Shown in pieces: positions 25,883 through 39,091 of a DNA stretch of 64,000 bases. Below the pieces are notes generated by a model. It saw only the letters and a program-made list of their open reading frames with translations. It did no database searches and was not told where the DNA came from. Positions within the stretch are counted from its first letter, which is position 1. Every line of letters begins with the position of its first letter. A program made the translations under genes and the position numbers. The stretch comes from Streptomyces lateritius (GTDB lineage: Bacteria > Actinomycetota > Actinomycetes > Streptomycetales > Streptomycetaceae), in the NCBI RefSeq assembly GCF_014649715.1, contig NZ_BMTO01000001.1:354446-418445 (forward strand). Reading direction: 5' to 3'.

Positions 25883-26607
25883 TAGACCGGCTCGAGCCCG
25901 TGAACGGCGCGCACTTCGCTTTCACCGACAGGTGGGGCGGGGTGAGCGCCGTTCCGTACGAGGAGCTCAACCTCGGCGGGGCGGTGGGGGACGACCCCGA
26001 GGCCGTCCGGACCAACCGGGCGCGCGTCGCGGAGCGGCTCGGGCTCGACCCGGCGCTGGTGGTCTGGATGAACCAGGTCCACGGCGCGGACGTGGCCGTG
26101 GTGGACGGCCCGTGGGACACCGTCGGCATCCCGTCCGTCGACGCGGTCGTCACCACCCGGCGCGGACTCGCGCTCGCGGTCCTCACCGCCGACTGCACTC
26201 CTGTCCTCCTCGCCGACCCGGCCGCCGGGGTCGCGGCCGCGGCCCACGCCGGCCGGCCCGGGATGGTGGCCGGGGTCGTCCCGGCAGTGGTGAAGGCCAT
26301 GATCGAACTCGGTGCCGACCCCTCGCGGATCAGCGCCCGGACCGGCCCCGCCGTCTGCGGACGCTGCTACGAGGTGCCGGCCCGGATGCGGGACGAGGTC
26401 GCGGCGGTCGAGCCGGCCGCGTGGGCCGAGACCAGCTGGGGGACCCCGGCCGTCGACGTCACGGCCGGAGTCCACGCCCAGCTGGAGCGGCTCGGGATCG
26501 GGGACCGTCGGGCCGACGCGGTCTGCACCCGCGAGTCGGGCGACCACTACTCGTACCGCCGCGATCGCACCACGGGGCGACTCGCGGGATATGTCTGGTT
26601 GGACTGA
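25879..26607 (+). CDS. pgeF: Peptidoglycan editing factor PgeF (YlmD/YfiH, polyphenol-oxidase-like)
   Basis: A 242-residue protein of the YfiH/YlmD multicopper-oxidase-like family, implicated in removing misincorporated residues from peptidoglycan precursors. Family motifs are NQVHGADV (about 55-62), [11 protein letters not shown] (about 98-108), an AHAGRPG segment where AHAGWRG is commoner, and [12 protein letters not shown], which carries the second metal ligand group. GTG 25879 overlaps the ftsZ stop. The position between ftsZ and the YggS gene is standard in Gram-positive bacteria. Confidence 0.9.
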   Translation: MIDRLEPVNGAHFAFTDRWGGVSAVPYEELNLGGAVGDDPEAVRTNRARVAERLGLDPALVVWMNQVHGADVAVVDGPWDTVGIPSVDAVVTTRRGLALAVLTADCTPVLLADPAAGVAAAAHAGRPGMVAGVVPAVVKAMIELGADPSRISARTGPAVCGRCYEVPARMRDEVAAVEPAAWAETSWGTPAVDVTAGVHAQLERLGIGDRRADAVCTRESGDHYSYRRDRTTGRLAGYVWLD

Positions 26608-26612
26608 GAGAG

Positions 26613-27341
26613 ATGACGGGCATGACGGGCCGCAAGGCCGAACTCGCCGAGAACCTGGCGCGAGTGGAGGAACGTATCGCCGCCGCCTGCGCGGCAGCCG
26701 GTCGGAAGCGGGAGGACGTGACCCTCATCGTGGTCACGAAGACCTACCCGGCGAGCGATGTGAGGCTCCTTCACGAACTCGGTGTCCGCGACGTCGCGGA
26801 GAACCGGGACCAGGACGCCGCTCCCAAGGCCGCTGCCTGTGCGGATCTGGACCTCCGCTGGCACTTCGTCGGTCAGTTGCAGACCAACAAGGTCCGTTCT
26901 GTGACGAGTTATGCGGATGTCGTGCAGTCGGTCGACCGTCCGAAGCTCGTCACCGCTCTCTCGGTGGGGGCGGAGAGGGCCGGGCGCGAGCTCGGCTGTC
27001 TCATCCAGGTCGCGCTCGACGCCGGGTCGGGCGAGCGGGGTGAGCGGGGCGGTGTGGCCCCGGACGGCATCGAGGAGTTGGCGGCGGCCGTGGACGCCGC
27101 ACCCCGGCTGCGGCTCGACGGACTGATGACCGTCGCGCCGCTCGCCGGTCCGTACGCGGGACGGCAACGGGCCGCGTTCGACCGGTTGATGGATTTGTCG
27201 ACTGTCCTGCGCGCGACCCGTCCGGCTGCGAACATGGTGTCAGCAGGCATGAGTGCGGACCTGGAGGACGCCGTGGCGGCCGGAGCGACACATGTGCGCA
27301 TCGGTACGGCGGTACTGGGTGTCCGCCCCAGGCTCGGGTAA
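26613..27341 (+). CDS. YggS-family pyridoxal phosphate homeostasis protein (YlmE)
   Basis: A 242-residue single-domain PLP-binding protein (PLPBP/YggS). The lysine in LIVVTKTYPASD (about 37-48) forms the Schiff base. AENRDQDAAPKA, WHFVGQLQTNKV and the C-terminal MSADLEDAVAAGATHVRIG segment are family landmarks. It maintains PLP balance rather than catalysing a known reaction. ATG 26613 or ATG 26622 may be used; GAGAG precedes both. Located 5 bp after pgeF and 124 bp before sepF. Confidence 0.92.
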   Translation: MTGMTGRKAELAENLARVEERIAAACAAAGRKREDVTLIVVTKTYPASDVRLLHELGVRDVAENRDQDAAPKAAACADLDLRWHFVGQLQTNKVRSVTSYADVVQSVDRPKLVTALSVGAERAGRELGCLIQVALDAGSGERGERGGVAPDGIEELAAAVDAAPRLRLDGLMTVAPLAGPYAGRQRAAFDRLMDLSTVLRATRPAANMVSAGMSADLEDAVAAGATHVRIGTAVLGVRPRLG

Positions 27342-27465
27342 CGTCGCGAAGCAAGTCGGACCACAGCAGAAAATATGGTCATTTCCGCCAATAGGCGGGC
27401 AGACCTCGTGGATCGCGGGCACTTGGTGACGATGCCGATCCACCACAGAGCGGAGGACTCAGAGA

Positions 27466-28098
27466 ATGGCCGGCGCGATGCGCAAGATGGCGGTCTACCT
27501 CGGCCTCGTGGAGGACGATGGGTACGACGGCCGGGGATTCGACCCCGACGACGACTTCGAACCCGAGCTGGAACCGGAGCCCGAGCGTGAGCGGCGCCAC
27601 CAGCCTCCGCGGCAGGTGGAGCGGGAGGAGCCGGTGCGCGTGGCGGTGCCGCCCGCCCAGCGAGAGCGCGAGCGTGAGCCGGTCGCGCATTCCGTCCCGC
27701 TATCCGCCGAAAATGGACGTCCGGCGCGCATTGCCCCCGTGGCATCCATCACACCCGAACGTCCGAGCCTGGAGAAGAACGCACCCGTGATCATGCCCAA
27801 GGTCGTGTCCGAGCGGGAGCCGTACCGCATCACCACACTGCACCCGCGGACCTACAACGAAGCCCGTACCATCGGGGAACACTTCCGCGAGGGCACCCCG
27901 GTGATCATGAATCTCACGGAGATGGACGACACCGACGCGAAGCGACTTGTCGACTTTGCCGCCGGACTCGTCTTCGGGCTCCATGGCAGCATTGAGCGCG
28001 TGACGCAGAAGGTCTTCCTGTTGTCGCCTGCTAACGTCGATGTCACGGCGGAGGACAAGGCCCGGATCGCAGAGGGCGGATTCTTCAACCAGAGCTGA
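27466..28098 (+). CDS. sepF: Cell division protein SepF
   Basis: A 210-residue FtsZ-binding protein that tethers the Z ring to the membrane and acts as the main FtsZ anchor where FtsA is absent, as here. The N-terminal amphipathic helix [14 protein letters not shown] (about 5-18) is the membrane anchor. Then comes an acidic/Arg-rich linker (about 20-100), and the SepF core begins near [20 protein letters not shown] and ends with [22 protein letters not shown] 27466 follows a GGAGGA ribosome site. The C-terminal extension GGFFNQS is typical of Streptomyces. Confidence 0.96.
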   Translation: MAGAMRKMAVYLGLVEDDGYDGRGFDPDDDFEPELEPEPERERRHQPPRQVEREEPVRVAVPPAQREREREPVAHSVPLSAENGRPARIAPVASITPERPSLEKNAPVIMPKVVSEREPYRITTLHPRTYNEARTIGEHFREGTPVIMNLTEMDDTDAKRLVDFAAGLVFGLHGSIERVTQKVFLLSPANVDVTAEDKARIAEGGFFNQS

Positions 28099-28176
28099 GA
28101 AACACGACACCGGAACGGACCGGCTGAGAGGCCGGTCGAGCGAGAGCACGAGAGCCAGGGGAGAGGGAAGCGCGGG

Positions 28177-28467
28177 ATGGGCGTCGCACTACAAGTGGTC
28201 TACATCGCTCTGATGTGCTTCCTCATCGTGCTGATCTTCCGATTGGTCATGGATTACGTCTTCCAGTTCGCCCGTTCATGGCAACCCGGTAAGGCGATGG
28301 TGGTCGTTCTGGAGGCCACCTACACTGTCACCGATCCACCGCTCAAGCTTCTGCGGCGGGTTATCCCGCCGTTGCGTCTCGGGGGCGTGGCACTCGACCT
28401 GTCCTTCTTCGTTCTGATGATCATCGTCTACATCCTGATCTCCATCGTGAGCAGCTTCGCGAGGTGA
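28177..28467 (+). CDS. YggT family membrane protein (YlmG)
   Basis: A 96-residue membrane protein with two YggT-type helices (about 5-30 and 66-92) joined by a loop containing the characteristic TDPPLKLLRRVIPPLRLGGVAL-type segment (about 52-72). The family is linked to cell division and envelope organisation in Gram-positives and to nucleoid distribution in plastids. ATG 28177 is preceded by GGGAGAGGGAAG. It lies between sepF and divIVA, the usual actinobacterial order. Confidence 0.93.
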   Translation: MGVALQVVYIALMCFLIVLIFRLVMDYVFQFARSWQPGKAMVVVLEATYTVTDPPLKLLRRVIPPLRLGGVALDLSFFVLMIIVYILISIVSSFAR

Positions 28468-28522
28468 ATGTGGACGATACGGTCTTGCCGACTGCCGACG
28501 ACTACGTAGAGGTGAAGAAGAG

Positions 28523-29638
28523 ATGCCGCTGACTCCCGAGGACGTGCGGAACAAGCAGTTCACGACCGTCCGCCTTCGAGAAGGCTATGACGAGGACGAG
28601 GTCGATGCCTTCCTCGACGAGGTCGAAGCCGAACTGACCCGCCTGCTCCGCGAGAACGAGGACCTGCGCGCCAAGCTGGCCGCTGCGACGCGCGCTGCCG
28701 CGCAGAACCAGCAGCAGGGCATGCGCAAGCCGCCGGAGCAGCAGGATCGTCCCGTCGGTCCCGGCGCCCCCGTGCCCGCGGCCATATCCGGACCGCCGGT
28801 CCAGCAGCAGCCCCCGCAGATGGGCCCGCCGCAGCTTCCCTCCGGTGCGCCCCAGCTCCCCGCCGGCCCGGGTGGCCACGGCCCCGGCCCGATGCAGGGC
28901 GGCCCGATGGGCCCGGGTCAGATGCAGGGCCAGATGCAGGGCCAGATGCAGGGCGGCCCCATGGGGCAGCCGATGGGCGGCCCCATGGGCCACCCCCAGC
29001 AGCAGATGCAGCAGCAGATGCCGCAGCAGAGCCAGGGCCCGGGTGGCGACAGCGCTGCCCGTGTGCTCTCGCTGGCCCAGCAGACGGCCGACCAGGCGAT
29101 CGCGGAGGCCCGTTCCGAGGCCAACAAGATCGTCGGCGAGGCACGTTCGCGCGCCGAGGGTCTGGAGCGGGACGCCCGCGCCAAGGCCGACGCGCTGGAG
29201 CGGGACGCGCAGGAGAAGCACCGCGTCGCGATGGGCTCGCTGGAGTCCGCCCGCGCCACGCTGGAGCGCAAGGTGGAGGACCTGCGCGGCTTCGAGCGCG
29301 AGTACCGCACGCGTCTGAAGTCCTACCTGGAGTCGCAGCTGCGCCAGCTGGAGACCCAGGCCGACGACTCGCTGGCTCCGCCGCGGACGCCGGCCACGGC
29401 CTCCCTGCCGCCGTCGCCCTCGATGGCCTCGGCGGGCGCGGGCGCCCCGTCCTACGGCGGCAACGGCACGATGGGCGGCGCGCCGTCCATGGGTGGCGCC
29501 CCGTCGTACGGCGGCCAGCAGCAGATGTCTCCGGCGATGACCCAGCCGATGGCACCGGTGCGGCCGCAGGCGCCGCAGCCGATGCAGCAGGCGCCGGCGC
29601 CGATGCGCGGCTTCCTGATCGACGAGGACGACAACTGA
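28523..29638 (+). CDS. divIVA: Polar growth organiser DivIVA
   Basis: A 371-residue coiled-coil protein that marks hyphal tips and directs polar growth in Streptomyces. The N-terminal membrane-targeting domain (about 1-60) contains LTPEDVRNKQFTTVRLREGY. A long Gln/Met/Pro/Gly-rich segment follows (about 65-170) with short tandem repeats. The second coiled coil (about 175-285) precedes a low-complexity tail ending in GFLIDEDDN. The RBS is GTGAAGAAGAG before ATG 28523. A strong terminator follows at 29684. Confidence 0.96.
   Translation: MPLTPEDVRNKQFTTVRLREGYDEDEVDAFLDEVEAELTRLLRENEDLRAKLAAATRAAAQNQQQGMRKPPEQQDRPVGPGAPVPAAISGPPVQQQPPQMGPPQLPSGAPQLPAGPGGHGPGPMQGGPMGPGQMQGQMQGQMQGGPMGQPMGGPMGHPQQQMQQQMPQQSQGPGGDSAARVLSLAQQTADQAIAEARSEANKIVGEARSRAEGLERDARAKADALERDAQEKHRVAMGSLESARATLERKVEDLRGFEREYRTRLKSYLESQLRQLETQADDSLAPPRTPATASLPPSPSMASAGAGAPSYGGNGTMGGAPSMGGAPSYGGQQQMSPAMTQPMAPVRPQAPQPMQQAPAPMRGFLIDEDDN
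28921..28956 (+). repeat. 12-bp tandem repeat inside divIVA
   Basis: The unit CAGATGCAGGGC occurs three times in a row in frame, encoding QMQG repeats. Further Met/Gln/Gly-rich repeats flank it. Such tracts are prone to length change by slippage and lie in the flexible linker between the coiled coils. Confidence 0.85.
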
Positions 29639-29683
29639 CGGCGGCGGGCCGCGCGATGAGCGCGTAGCCGTCGGCAGGCTGAG

Positions 29684-29719
29684 GGCCGGGCCCCTGGGAA
29701 ACCAGGGGCCCGGCCTTTT
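29684..29719 (+). terminator. Strong intrinsic terminator after divIVA
   Basis: GGCCGGGCCCCTGG (29684-29697) and CCAGGGGCCCGGCC (29702-29715) form a perfect 14-bp stem closed by a GAAA tetraloop and followed by TTTT. It closes the dcw-divIVA unit. Confidence 0.9.
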
Positions 29720-29894
29720 GCCGTGGGCGGGGCGGGGAGCGGGGGCACCTGCGGGCGGGGCCCTTTTCCCACCCCGCCCCTTCCCGGACTGGACTCCGCC
29801 CCAGACCCCGGCGGCGGCGCCATGCGGGCCCCGCCCCCTCGCCCCCGGGCCGGATGCGGCGGTTTCGCGGCGTCGGGGCGGTTGGGGATCCGGC

Positions 29895-29928
29895 GCCGCG
29901 CCCCCAGCCGGGGGGCTGGGGGCGCGGC
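29895..29928. terminator. Second hairpin downstream of divIVA
   Basis: GCCGCGCCCCCAGCC (29895-29909) and GGCTGGGGGCGCGGC (29914-29928) form a perfect 15-bp stem with a GGGG loop. There is no T tract; it may act in either direction as a back-up terminator. Confidence 0.5.
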
Positions 29929-29941
29929 CCGCTTCTCCGGC

Positions 29942-30180
29942 AGGGTTTGGCGGCCTCGTGCCGGCGGGGCGGGGTCGGGGGCACCCTTGCGCTCCAGCGG
30001 AGGGTGCGGCAGTTCGGGCCGCCGGGGCCCGGCTGGGACCCGCGCCCCCCCCCCGCGGCAGAGGTGGTGGCGGCTTCACGGCGCCGGGCCGGGTCGGGGG
30101 CCCCCCACGCCCTGGCGAAGGGTGCGGCGGTTTCGCGGCGCCGGGCAGGGCGAGGCTGGAGCTTCGGCGATCCTGATCGC
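29942..30180. repeat. Degenerate ~60-bp tandem repeats between divIVA and ileS
   Basis: Four units begin near 29942, 30002, 30062 and 30120. Each starts with a sequence like GGTGCGGCGGTTTCGCGGCG, continues as GCCGGGCCGGGTCGGGGG-like sequence and ends in a C-rich part. A fifth related segment lies at about 29852. The long open frames crossing this area are not genes. The 612 bp between divIVA and ileS hold only this array and hairpins. Confidence 0.7.
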
Positions 30181-30201
30181 TTCGGTGGGGGCGGGATGTG
30201 G

Positions 30202-30238
30202 AAGGGCCCGGCGCCCCCAACGGGGGTGCCGGGCCCTT
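30202..30238 (-). terminator. Hairpin terminator after ileS
   Basis: AAGGGCCCGGC (30202-30212) pairs with GCCGGGCCCTT (30228-30238), and the C5/G5 inner arms extend the stem with one mismatch on the minus strand. It begins 13 bp beyond the ileS stop. Confidence 0.65.
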
Positions 30239-30250
30239 GGAGGCGGGGCG

Positions 30251-33394
<3,144 letters not shown>

Positions 33395-33630
33395 CGGCGA
33401 ACTTCCTCCGGCGGACTGCTTCGTTTCCGTCCGGAGGGACGAGAGCGCCGTGCTGCGCGGCTCCCGCGGTACCACCCTCCTTGGCCCCGGGCGTGTGCCC
33501 GTGACCCCCTCATTGGGGTCGCGATGCCGGGTCTACTGACCGAGGGCGCTGCCCGCGGTGTTCTTCCGGCGGCTCCGGGGTGATGCTTCACATCGGGCTC
33601 GCCCCCGGGCTCTCACCGTCCCCGGGTCGC
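33395..33630 (-). promoter_or_regulatory. ileS T-box leader (actinobacterial translational type)
   Basis: The minus-strand leader carries the canonical T-box sequence AGGGTGGTACCGCGG (33478-33464), which pairs with the uncharged tRNA acceptor end. A short stem I with ATC followed by A at 33584-33581 gives an isoleucine specifier. A CCTCC-containing segment just upstream could sequester the GGAGGAAG ribosome site. No terminator hairpin with a T tract precedes ileS, so control is probably translational, as established for actinobacterial ileS T-boxes with ultrashort stem I. Confidence 0.9.
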
Positions 33631-33637
33631 TCATGGC

Positions 33638-33666
33638 TGCGTACGACGCTACTCGTCCCCATCCAA
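33638..33666 (-). promoter_or_regulatory. Promoter of the ileS T-box transcript
   Basis: On the minus strand TTGGAT (33666-33661) and TACGCA (33643-33638) are 17 bp apart. A start near 33630 would give the T-box leader. The -10 is an imperfect match. The following 33667-33972 stretch has no gene that I can see. Confidence 0.45.
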
Positions 33667-33972
33667 GCCTTTCGCTCCGCCCAGTGTACGGGGCGGGGAG
33701 CGGGTCGGCAGACCGCTTTTCGGGGCGGGGCGGGACATCCCCGGGGAAGGCGGGCGTGACCCGAATGGTCATACGGGCGTGGCCGGACTTCGGACGGGCT
33801 CCGTGGGGCGGATTACGGGGCGGGGAGCTGGGCACAACCGATGCAGGCTCGCCATGCCGGGGGCATGTGGCGGGTGCGATCGGCGGCGTGCCCCGTTGCC
33901 GCGGGCCCTGGGCCGATTTATCGTCCCAGCACGATTCGCGAGCAAGATCACAAAATGTGAAGGGGCCGCGAC

Positions 33973-35082
<1,110 letters not shown>

Positions 35083-35166
35083 GAGCCCGGGCCCCGTCCC
35101 TCACGGTGCCGTACAGGTGTGCCGTACCCTCGTGCACAGGCAGGCACCTAGCGTCGAGGGACTCAC

Positions 35167-35733
35167 GTGACAGAGGCGGAGCGCATCATCGGTACGCCGG
35201 ATTCAGAGGGGGCCGACGAGGCCGCGGCACCGGCCCCTGAGTCCAGGGGGAAGCGCAAGATCCTCGCGCTTCTCCTCGTGGCGCTCTTCGCGTACCTGCT
35301 CGACCTCGGCAGCAAGATGCTCGTGGTCGCGAAGCTGGAGGGCCACGAGCCGATCAAGGTCGTCGGGGACCTGCTGACGTTCCACGCGATCCGGAACCCG
35401 GGCGCCGCCTTCGGCATGGGTGAGGCCTTCACGATCATCTTCACCTGCATCGCGGCGGTCGTGATCGTCGTGATCGTGCGGCTGGCGCGCAAGCTCTACA
35501 GCACGTCGTGGGCGATCGCGCTCGGCCTGCTCCTGGGCGGCGCGCTCGGCAACCTCACCGACCGGATCTTCCGCTCGCCGGGTGTCTTCGAAGGCGCGGT
35601 GGTCGACTTCATCGCCCCCGCGCACTTCGCCGTCTTCAACCTGGCCGACTCGGCCATCGTGTGCGGCGGGTTCCTGATCGTGATCCTGTCGTTCCGCGGC
35701 CTGGACCCGGACGGGACCGTCCACAAGGACTGA
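35167..35733 (+). CDS. lspA: Prolipoprotein signal peptidase LspA
   Basis: A 188-residue membrane aspartyl protease that removes signal peptides from diacylated lipoproteins. Four membrane helices are visible. The catalytic aspartates lie in GNLTDRIF (about 118-125) and FNLADSAIV (about 158-166), and NPGAAFGM is a family landmark. An N-terminal hydrophilic extension of about 30 residues precedes the first helix. GTG 35167 is close behind GTCGAGGGA. A 9-nt direct repeat lies upstream at 35106-35127. Confidence 0.95.
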   Translation: MTEAERIIGTPDSEGADEAAAPAPESRGKRKILALLLVALFAYLLDLGSKMLVVAKLEGHEPIKVVGDLLTFHAIRNPGAAFGMGEAFTIIFTCIAAVVIVVIVRLARKLYSTSWAIALGLLLGGALGNLTDRIFRSPGVFEGAVVDFIAPAHFAVFNLADSAIVCGGFLIVILSFRGLDPDGTVHKD

Positions 35734-35774
35734 GCGCGGGACCGGGTGTCCGCCGCACAAGGCATACTCGACGG

Positions 35775-36716
35775 GTGAGTACGAGTCCCGAGATCCGCAC
35801 GCTGCCCGTTCCCGACGGCCTGGAGGGCGAGCGCGTCGACGCCGCCATCGCCCGTATGTTCGGGTTTTCCCGTACCAAGGCGGCCGAGCTGGCCGCCTCC
35901 GGGAAGGTCCAGGTCGACGGCGCCGTCGTCGGCAAGTCCGAGCGGGTCAGCGGTGGCGCGTGGCTCGAGGTCGAGATGCCCGGCGCCGCGGCGCCGGTGC
36001 AGATCGTCGCCGAGCCCGTCGAGGGCATGGAGATCGTCCACGACGACGACGACATCGTCGTGATCATGAAGCCCATCGGTGTGGCCGCGCACCCCAGCCC
36101 CGGCTGGACCGGCACCACCGTCATCGGCGGCCTCGCCGCCGCCGGGTACCGCATCTCCACCTCCGGGGCGGCTGAGCGCCAGGGCATCGTCCACCGCCTC
36201 GACGTCGGCACCTCCGGACTGATGGTGGTCGCCAAGTCGGAGCGGGCGTACACCCTGCTCAAGGCGCAGTTCAAGGAGCGGGTCGTCGACAAGCGCTACC
36301 ACGCGCTGGTGCAGGGGCACCCGGACCCGATGAGCGGCACGATCGACGCGCCGATCGGGCGCCACCCCCAGCACGACTACAAGTGGGCCGTGACGGCCGA
36401 GGGGAAGCCCTCGGTGACGCACTACGACCTCATCGAGGCGTACCGCGCGGCCTCGCTGCTCGACATCAAGCTGGAGACCGGCCGTACGCACCAGATCCGG
36501 GTGCACATGTCGGCCCACCGCCACCCCTGCGTCGGCGACCTCACCTACGGGGCCGACCCGACGATGGCGAAGCGGCTGGGGCTGACCCGGCAGTGGCTGC
36601 ACGCGGTCCGGCTCGGCTTCGAGCACCCCTCGGACGGTCAGTGGGTCGAGTTCGAGAGCACGTACCCGGCGGACCTCCAGAGCGCCCTGGACAGGATCGC
36701 GGCGGAGAGCGCGTGA
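35775..36716 (+). CDS. RluA/RluD family 23S rRNA pseudouridine synthase
   Basis: A 313-residue pseudouridine synthase. An N-terminal S4-type RNA-binding domain ([20 protein letters not shown], about 18-37) is followed by the catalytic domain with [15 protein letters not shown], which contains the active-site Asp (about 140), and [10 protein letters not shown]. The RluD/LspA pairing is widespread. The start is GTG 35775; a CATACT -10 at 35763-35768 would start transcription at or next to this codon, so the mRNA may be leaderless. The stop overlaps the GNAT gene. Confidence 0.93.
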   Translation: MSTSPEIRTLPVPDGLEGERVDAAIARMFGFSRTKAAELAASGKVQVDGAVVGKSERVSGGAWLEVEMPGAAAPVQIVAEPVEGMEIVHDDDDIVVIMKPIGVAAHPSPGWTGTTVIGGLAAAGYRISTSGAAERQGIVHRLDVGTSGLMVVAKSERAYTLLKAQFKERVVDKRYHALVQGHPDPMSGTIDAPIGRHPQHDYKWAVTAEGKPSVTHYDLIEAYRAASLLDIKLETGRTHQIRVHMSAHRHPCVGDLTYGADPTMAKRLGLTRQWLHAVRLGFEHPSDGQWVEFESTYPADLQSALDRIAAESA

Positions 36717-37180
36717 GCACCGGATTCTCGGTACGGGAGGCCGTGGGACCCGAGGACCGCGAGGCGTGCTTCACGGTGCGCAGGGACGTCTTCGTGGTCG
36801 AGCAGCGGGTCCCGCAGGAGATCGAGTACGACCGGTACGACGAGACCGCCGTGCACGTTCTCGCCGTCCGTGAGGACGGGCTGCCGCTGGGCACCGGCCG
36901 GCTCCTGCACGGAGCCGACGCGGTCGGCAAGACCGGCGGTGACGCGTCCGTGGGCTCGCTGGGGCGGCTCGCCGTCGCCAAGGCGGCGCGCGGGCTCGGG
37001 GTCGGCGTGGCTCTGGTCCGCGCCATCGAGGACGCGGCCCGGGGGCGAGGTCTGAAGGCCGTGGACCTGCATGCCCAGACCCACGCGCTCGGGTTCTACG
37101 AACGCCTGGGCTACGAGGCGTACGGCCCCGAGTTCCCGGACGCGGGGATCCCGCACCGCGCCATGCGCCGGCCGCTCTAG
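36713..37180 (+). CDS. GNAT-family N-acetyltransferase (ElaA-like)
   Basis: A 155-residue GCN5-related acetyltransferase. The acetyl-CoA pyrophosphate loop appears as [19 protein letters not shown] (about 90-108), and the N-terminal [21 protein letters not shown] and C-terminal [19 protein letters not shown] segments resemble ElaA/YjcF proteins. The acetyl acceptor is unknown. GTG 36713 overlaps the stop of the pseudouridine synthase. The TAG stop abuts the left end of a dispersed repeat. Confidence 0.9.
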   Translation: MSTGFSVREAVGPEDREACFTVRRDVFVVEQRVPQEIEYDRYDETAVHVLAVREDGLPLGTGRLLHGADAVGKTGGDASVGSLGRLAVAKAARGLGVGVALVRAIEDAARGRGLKAVDLHAQTHALGFYERLGYEAYGPEFPDAGIPHRAMRRPL

Positions 37181-37355
37181 GCCGTCTCCGTGAAGTCGCG
37201 CCTGGCCCGCGACGCCTGGTACGCACGTTCGCCGCGTTGTCGGGATCACCCAGGTGCGCCCGGTACGAGGGTGACCCTCCGCCTTGCGATCGCACGCACC
37301 GGACGCCGCGGGCCCTGCCCTGCGGGCGGACGGCGCTACCTTCCGGACACGACCT
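37180..37355. repeat. Dispersed repeat element, copy 1 (~176 bp)
   Basis: Begins with GGCCGTCTCCGTGAAGTCGC, matching the left end of copy 2, and ends with TTCCGGACACGACCT, matching the right ends of copies 2 and 3. Its last 80 bp are about 77/80 identical to copy 3 at 55477-55556. The ends are partial inverted repeats, as in a non-autonomous transposable element. It fills most of the 314-bp gap before the antiporter gene. Confidence 0.8.
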
Positions 37356-37494
37356 GGCCGCATACGGTTCGAGGGCCTCGGAGCGGACGTCCACGCGTCC
37401 GGGAACTCGGGGCCGGTTTCGCCTGATCCGCCTCGGCTCATGGCAGGGTTGAAGCCCGATCGTCGACCGCGCCGCCAGGCCGGAAGGGCTCACC

Positions 37495-39081
37495 GTGGAT
37501 CAACTGGCCCTGCTGTTCCTGCTGCTGCTCGGCGCGCTGCTCACCGTGCCGCTCGGGGACCGGCTCGGGCTGCCGGCCCCGGTGCTCATGACCCTCATCG
37601 GGATCGTGCTGGCCTTCCTGCCCTTCGTACCCAACGTCGAGATCCCGCCCGAGTACATCCTTCCGCTCGTGCTGCCGCCGCTCCTCTACGCCTCCGTGCA
37701 GCGCACGTCCTGGCGGCAGTTCGCGGCCAACAAGCGGCCCATCTTCCTGCTCGCCGTCGCTCTCGTCCTCGTCACGACCGCGGCCGTCGCCGCCATGGCG
37801 AACGCGCTCGTGCCAGGGCTCCCGATCGCCGCCGCCGTCGCGCTCGGCGCGCTCGTCGCGCCGCCCGACCCGGTCGCCGCGACCGCCGTCGCCGGCTCCC
37901 TCGGGCTGCCGCGCCGGCTCGTCTCGATCCTGGAGGGCGAGGGGCTGTTCAACGACGTCACCGCGATCGTGCTCTATCACGTGGCGATCGGCGCGGCCGT
38001 CGGCGGCACCTTCTCCTGGGGAGGCGCGGGCGCCGAGCTGGTGCTCTCCGCCGTCGTCGCCGTCGCCGTGGGGCTCGCCCTCGGCTGGACCTGCAACAAG
38101 CTCATGGGGCTTCTCGGCGAGGTCACCCTGCAGACCGGGCTCACCCTGCTCGTGCCCTTCGTCGCCTACGTGCTCGCCGAGGAACTGCGCGGCTCCGGCG
38201 TCCTCGCGGTGCTCGTGGTCGCCCTCTACCTCGCCGAACACGCCCTCGGCGCCGACGACGTGATGGGCCGGCTCGCCGGGCAGACCTTCTGGCAGATCGT
38301 CGACACCCTCGTCACCGGCATCGCCTTCGGCCTCATCGGACTCGAACTCCACAACGTCTTCGGCACCGCCGACGGCCGGATGGGGCAGATGCTGGGCTGG
38401 GGCGCGGTGGTGGTGGGCGTGGTCGTCGGCGTCCGGCTGCTGTGGCTGCTGCCCGCCACCTGGCTGGCGAAGCGGCTGCACACCCGCCGCGACTACGCCG
38501 AGGAGATCCCCGTGAGCTGGCGGGAGACCGTCGTCATGTGGTGGTCCGGGATGCGCGGGGTGGCCTCCGTGGCGCTCGCGCTCGCCATCCCGCTGCGCAC
38601 GGAGGACGGTTCGCCCTTCCCCGGCCGGGACGAGATCGTCTTCATCGCCTTCTGTGTGATCCTGGCCACACTGGTCCTCCAGGGTCTCACCCTGCCCTGG
38701 CTGGTGAAGCGGCTCGGCGTACGGGCCGACGCGGACGCCGAGCGCGCCTTCGAACGCGACCTCGCCGTCCGCGCCGCGAAGGCGGCCAAGCGCCGGCTCA
38801 AGGAGATCGAGGACGCCGAGGAGCTGCCCGAAGAGGTCCAGGAGCGGCTGCTGCGCGGGGCGTTCGACATCGGGGCACGGATCAGCCCGGACATGCTGGA
38901 CGAGGAGCGCAGGGCGGCCTTCGTAGAGCGGGCGGGGCGCGTCAAGGCCGTGCAGCGCATCCAGCGGGAGATGATGTCCGCCGCCCGGCACGAGGTGCTG
39001 GCGGCGCGGAGCGAGCCGGGAGCCGATCCGGAGGTGGTCGACCGCGTGCTGCGGCAGCTGGACGTACGCAGCATGCGGTGA
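37495..39081 (+). CDS. CPA1-family Na+/H+ antiporter
   Basis: A 528-residue cation/proton antiporter with about 12 membrane helices. The ion-binding region carries GALVAPPDPVAATAVAGSLG (about 117-136) and LEGEGLFNDVTAIVLYHVA, matching the CPA1/NhaP group in which the ND and DP motifs are conserved. The C-terminal ~110 residues are a soluble charged helical tail. GTG 37495 follows GGAAGGGCTCACC. It runs toward mscS-like gene 39132-40298, with a hairpin between them. Confidence 0.9.
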   Translation: MDQLALLFLLLLGALLTVPLGDRLGLPAPVLMTLIGIVLAFLPFVPNVEIPPEYILPLVLPPLLYASVQRTSWRQFAANKRPIFLLAVALVLVTTAAVAAMANALVPGLPIAAAVALGALVAPPDPVAATAVAGSLGLPRRLVSILEGEGLFNDVTAIVLYHVAIGAAVGGTFSWGGAGAELVLSAVVAVAVGLALGWTCNKLMGLLGEVTLQTGLTLLVPFVAYVLAEELRGSGVLAVLVVALYLAEHALGADDVMGRLAGQTFWQIVDTLVTGIAFGLIGLELHNVFGTADGRMGQMLGWGAVVVGVVVGVRLLWLLPATWLAKRLHTRRDYAEEIPVSWRETVVMWWSGMRGVASVALALAIPLRTEDGSPFPGRDEIVFIAFCVILATLVLQGLTLPWLVKRLGVRADADAERAFERDLAVRAAKAAKRRLKEIEDAEELPEEVQERLLRGAFDIGARISPDMLDEERRAAFVERAGRVKAVQRIQREMMSAARHEVLAARSEPGADPEVVDRVLRQLDVRSMR

Positions 39082-39091
39082 CGCGCTCTCA

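Noticed and set aside
33395..33475. N-terminal extension of IleS to 33475
   Set aside because: The extension would be encoded by the T-box core; the ATG at 33394 has a good ribosome site.
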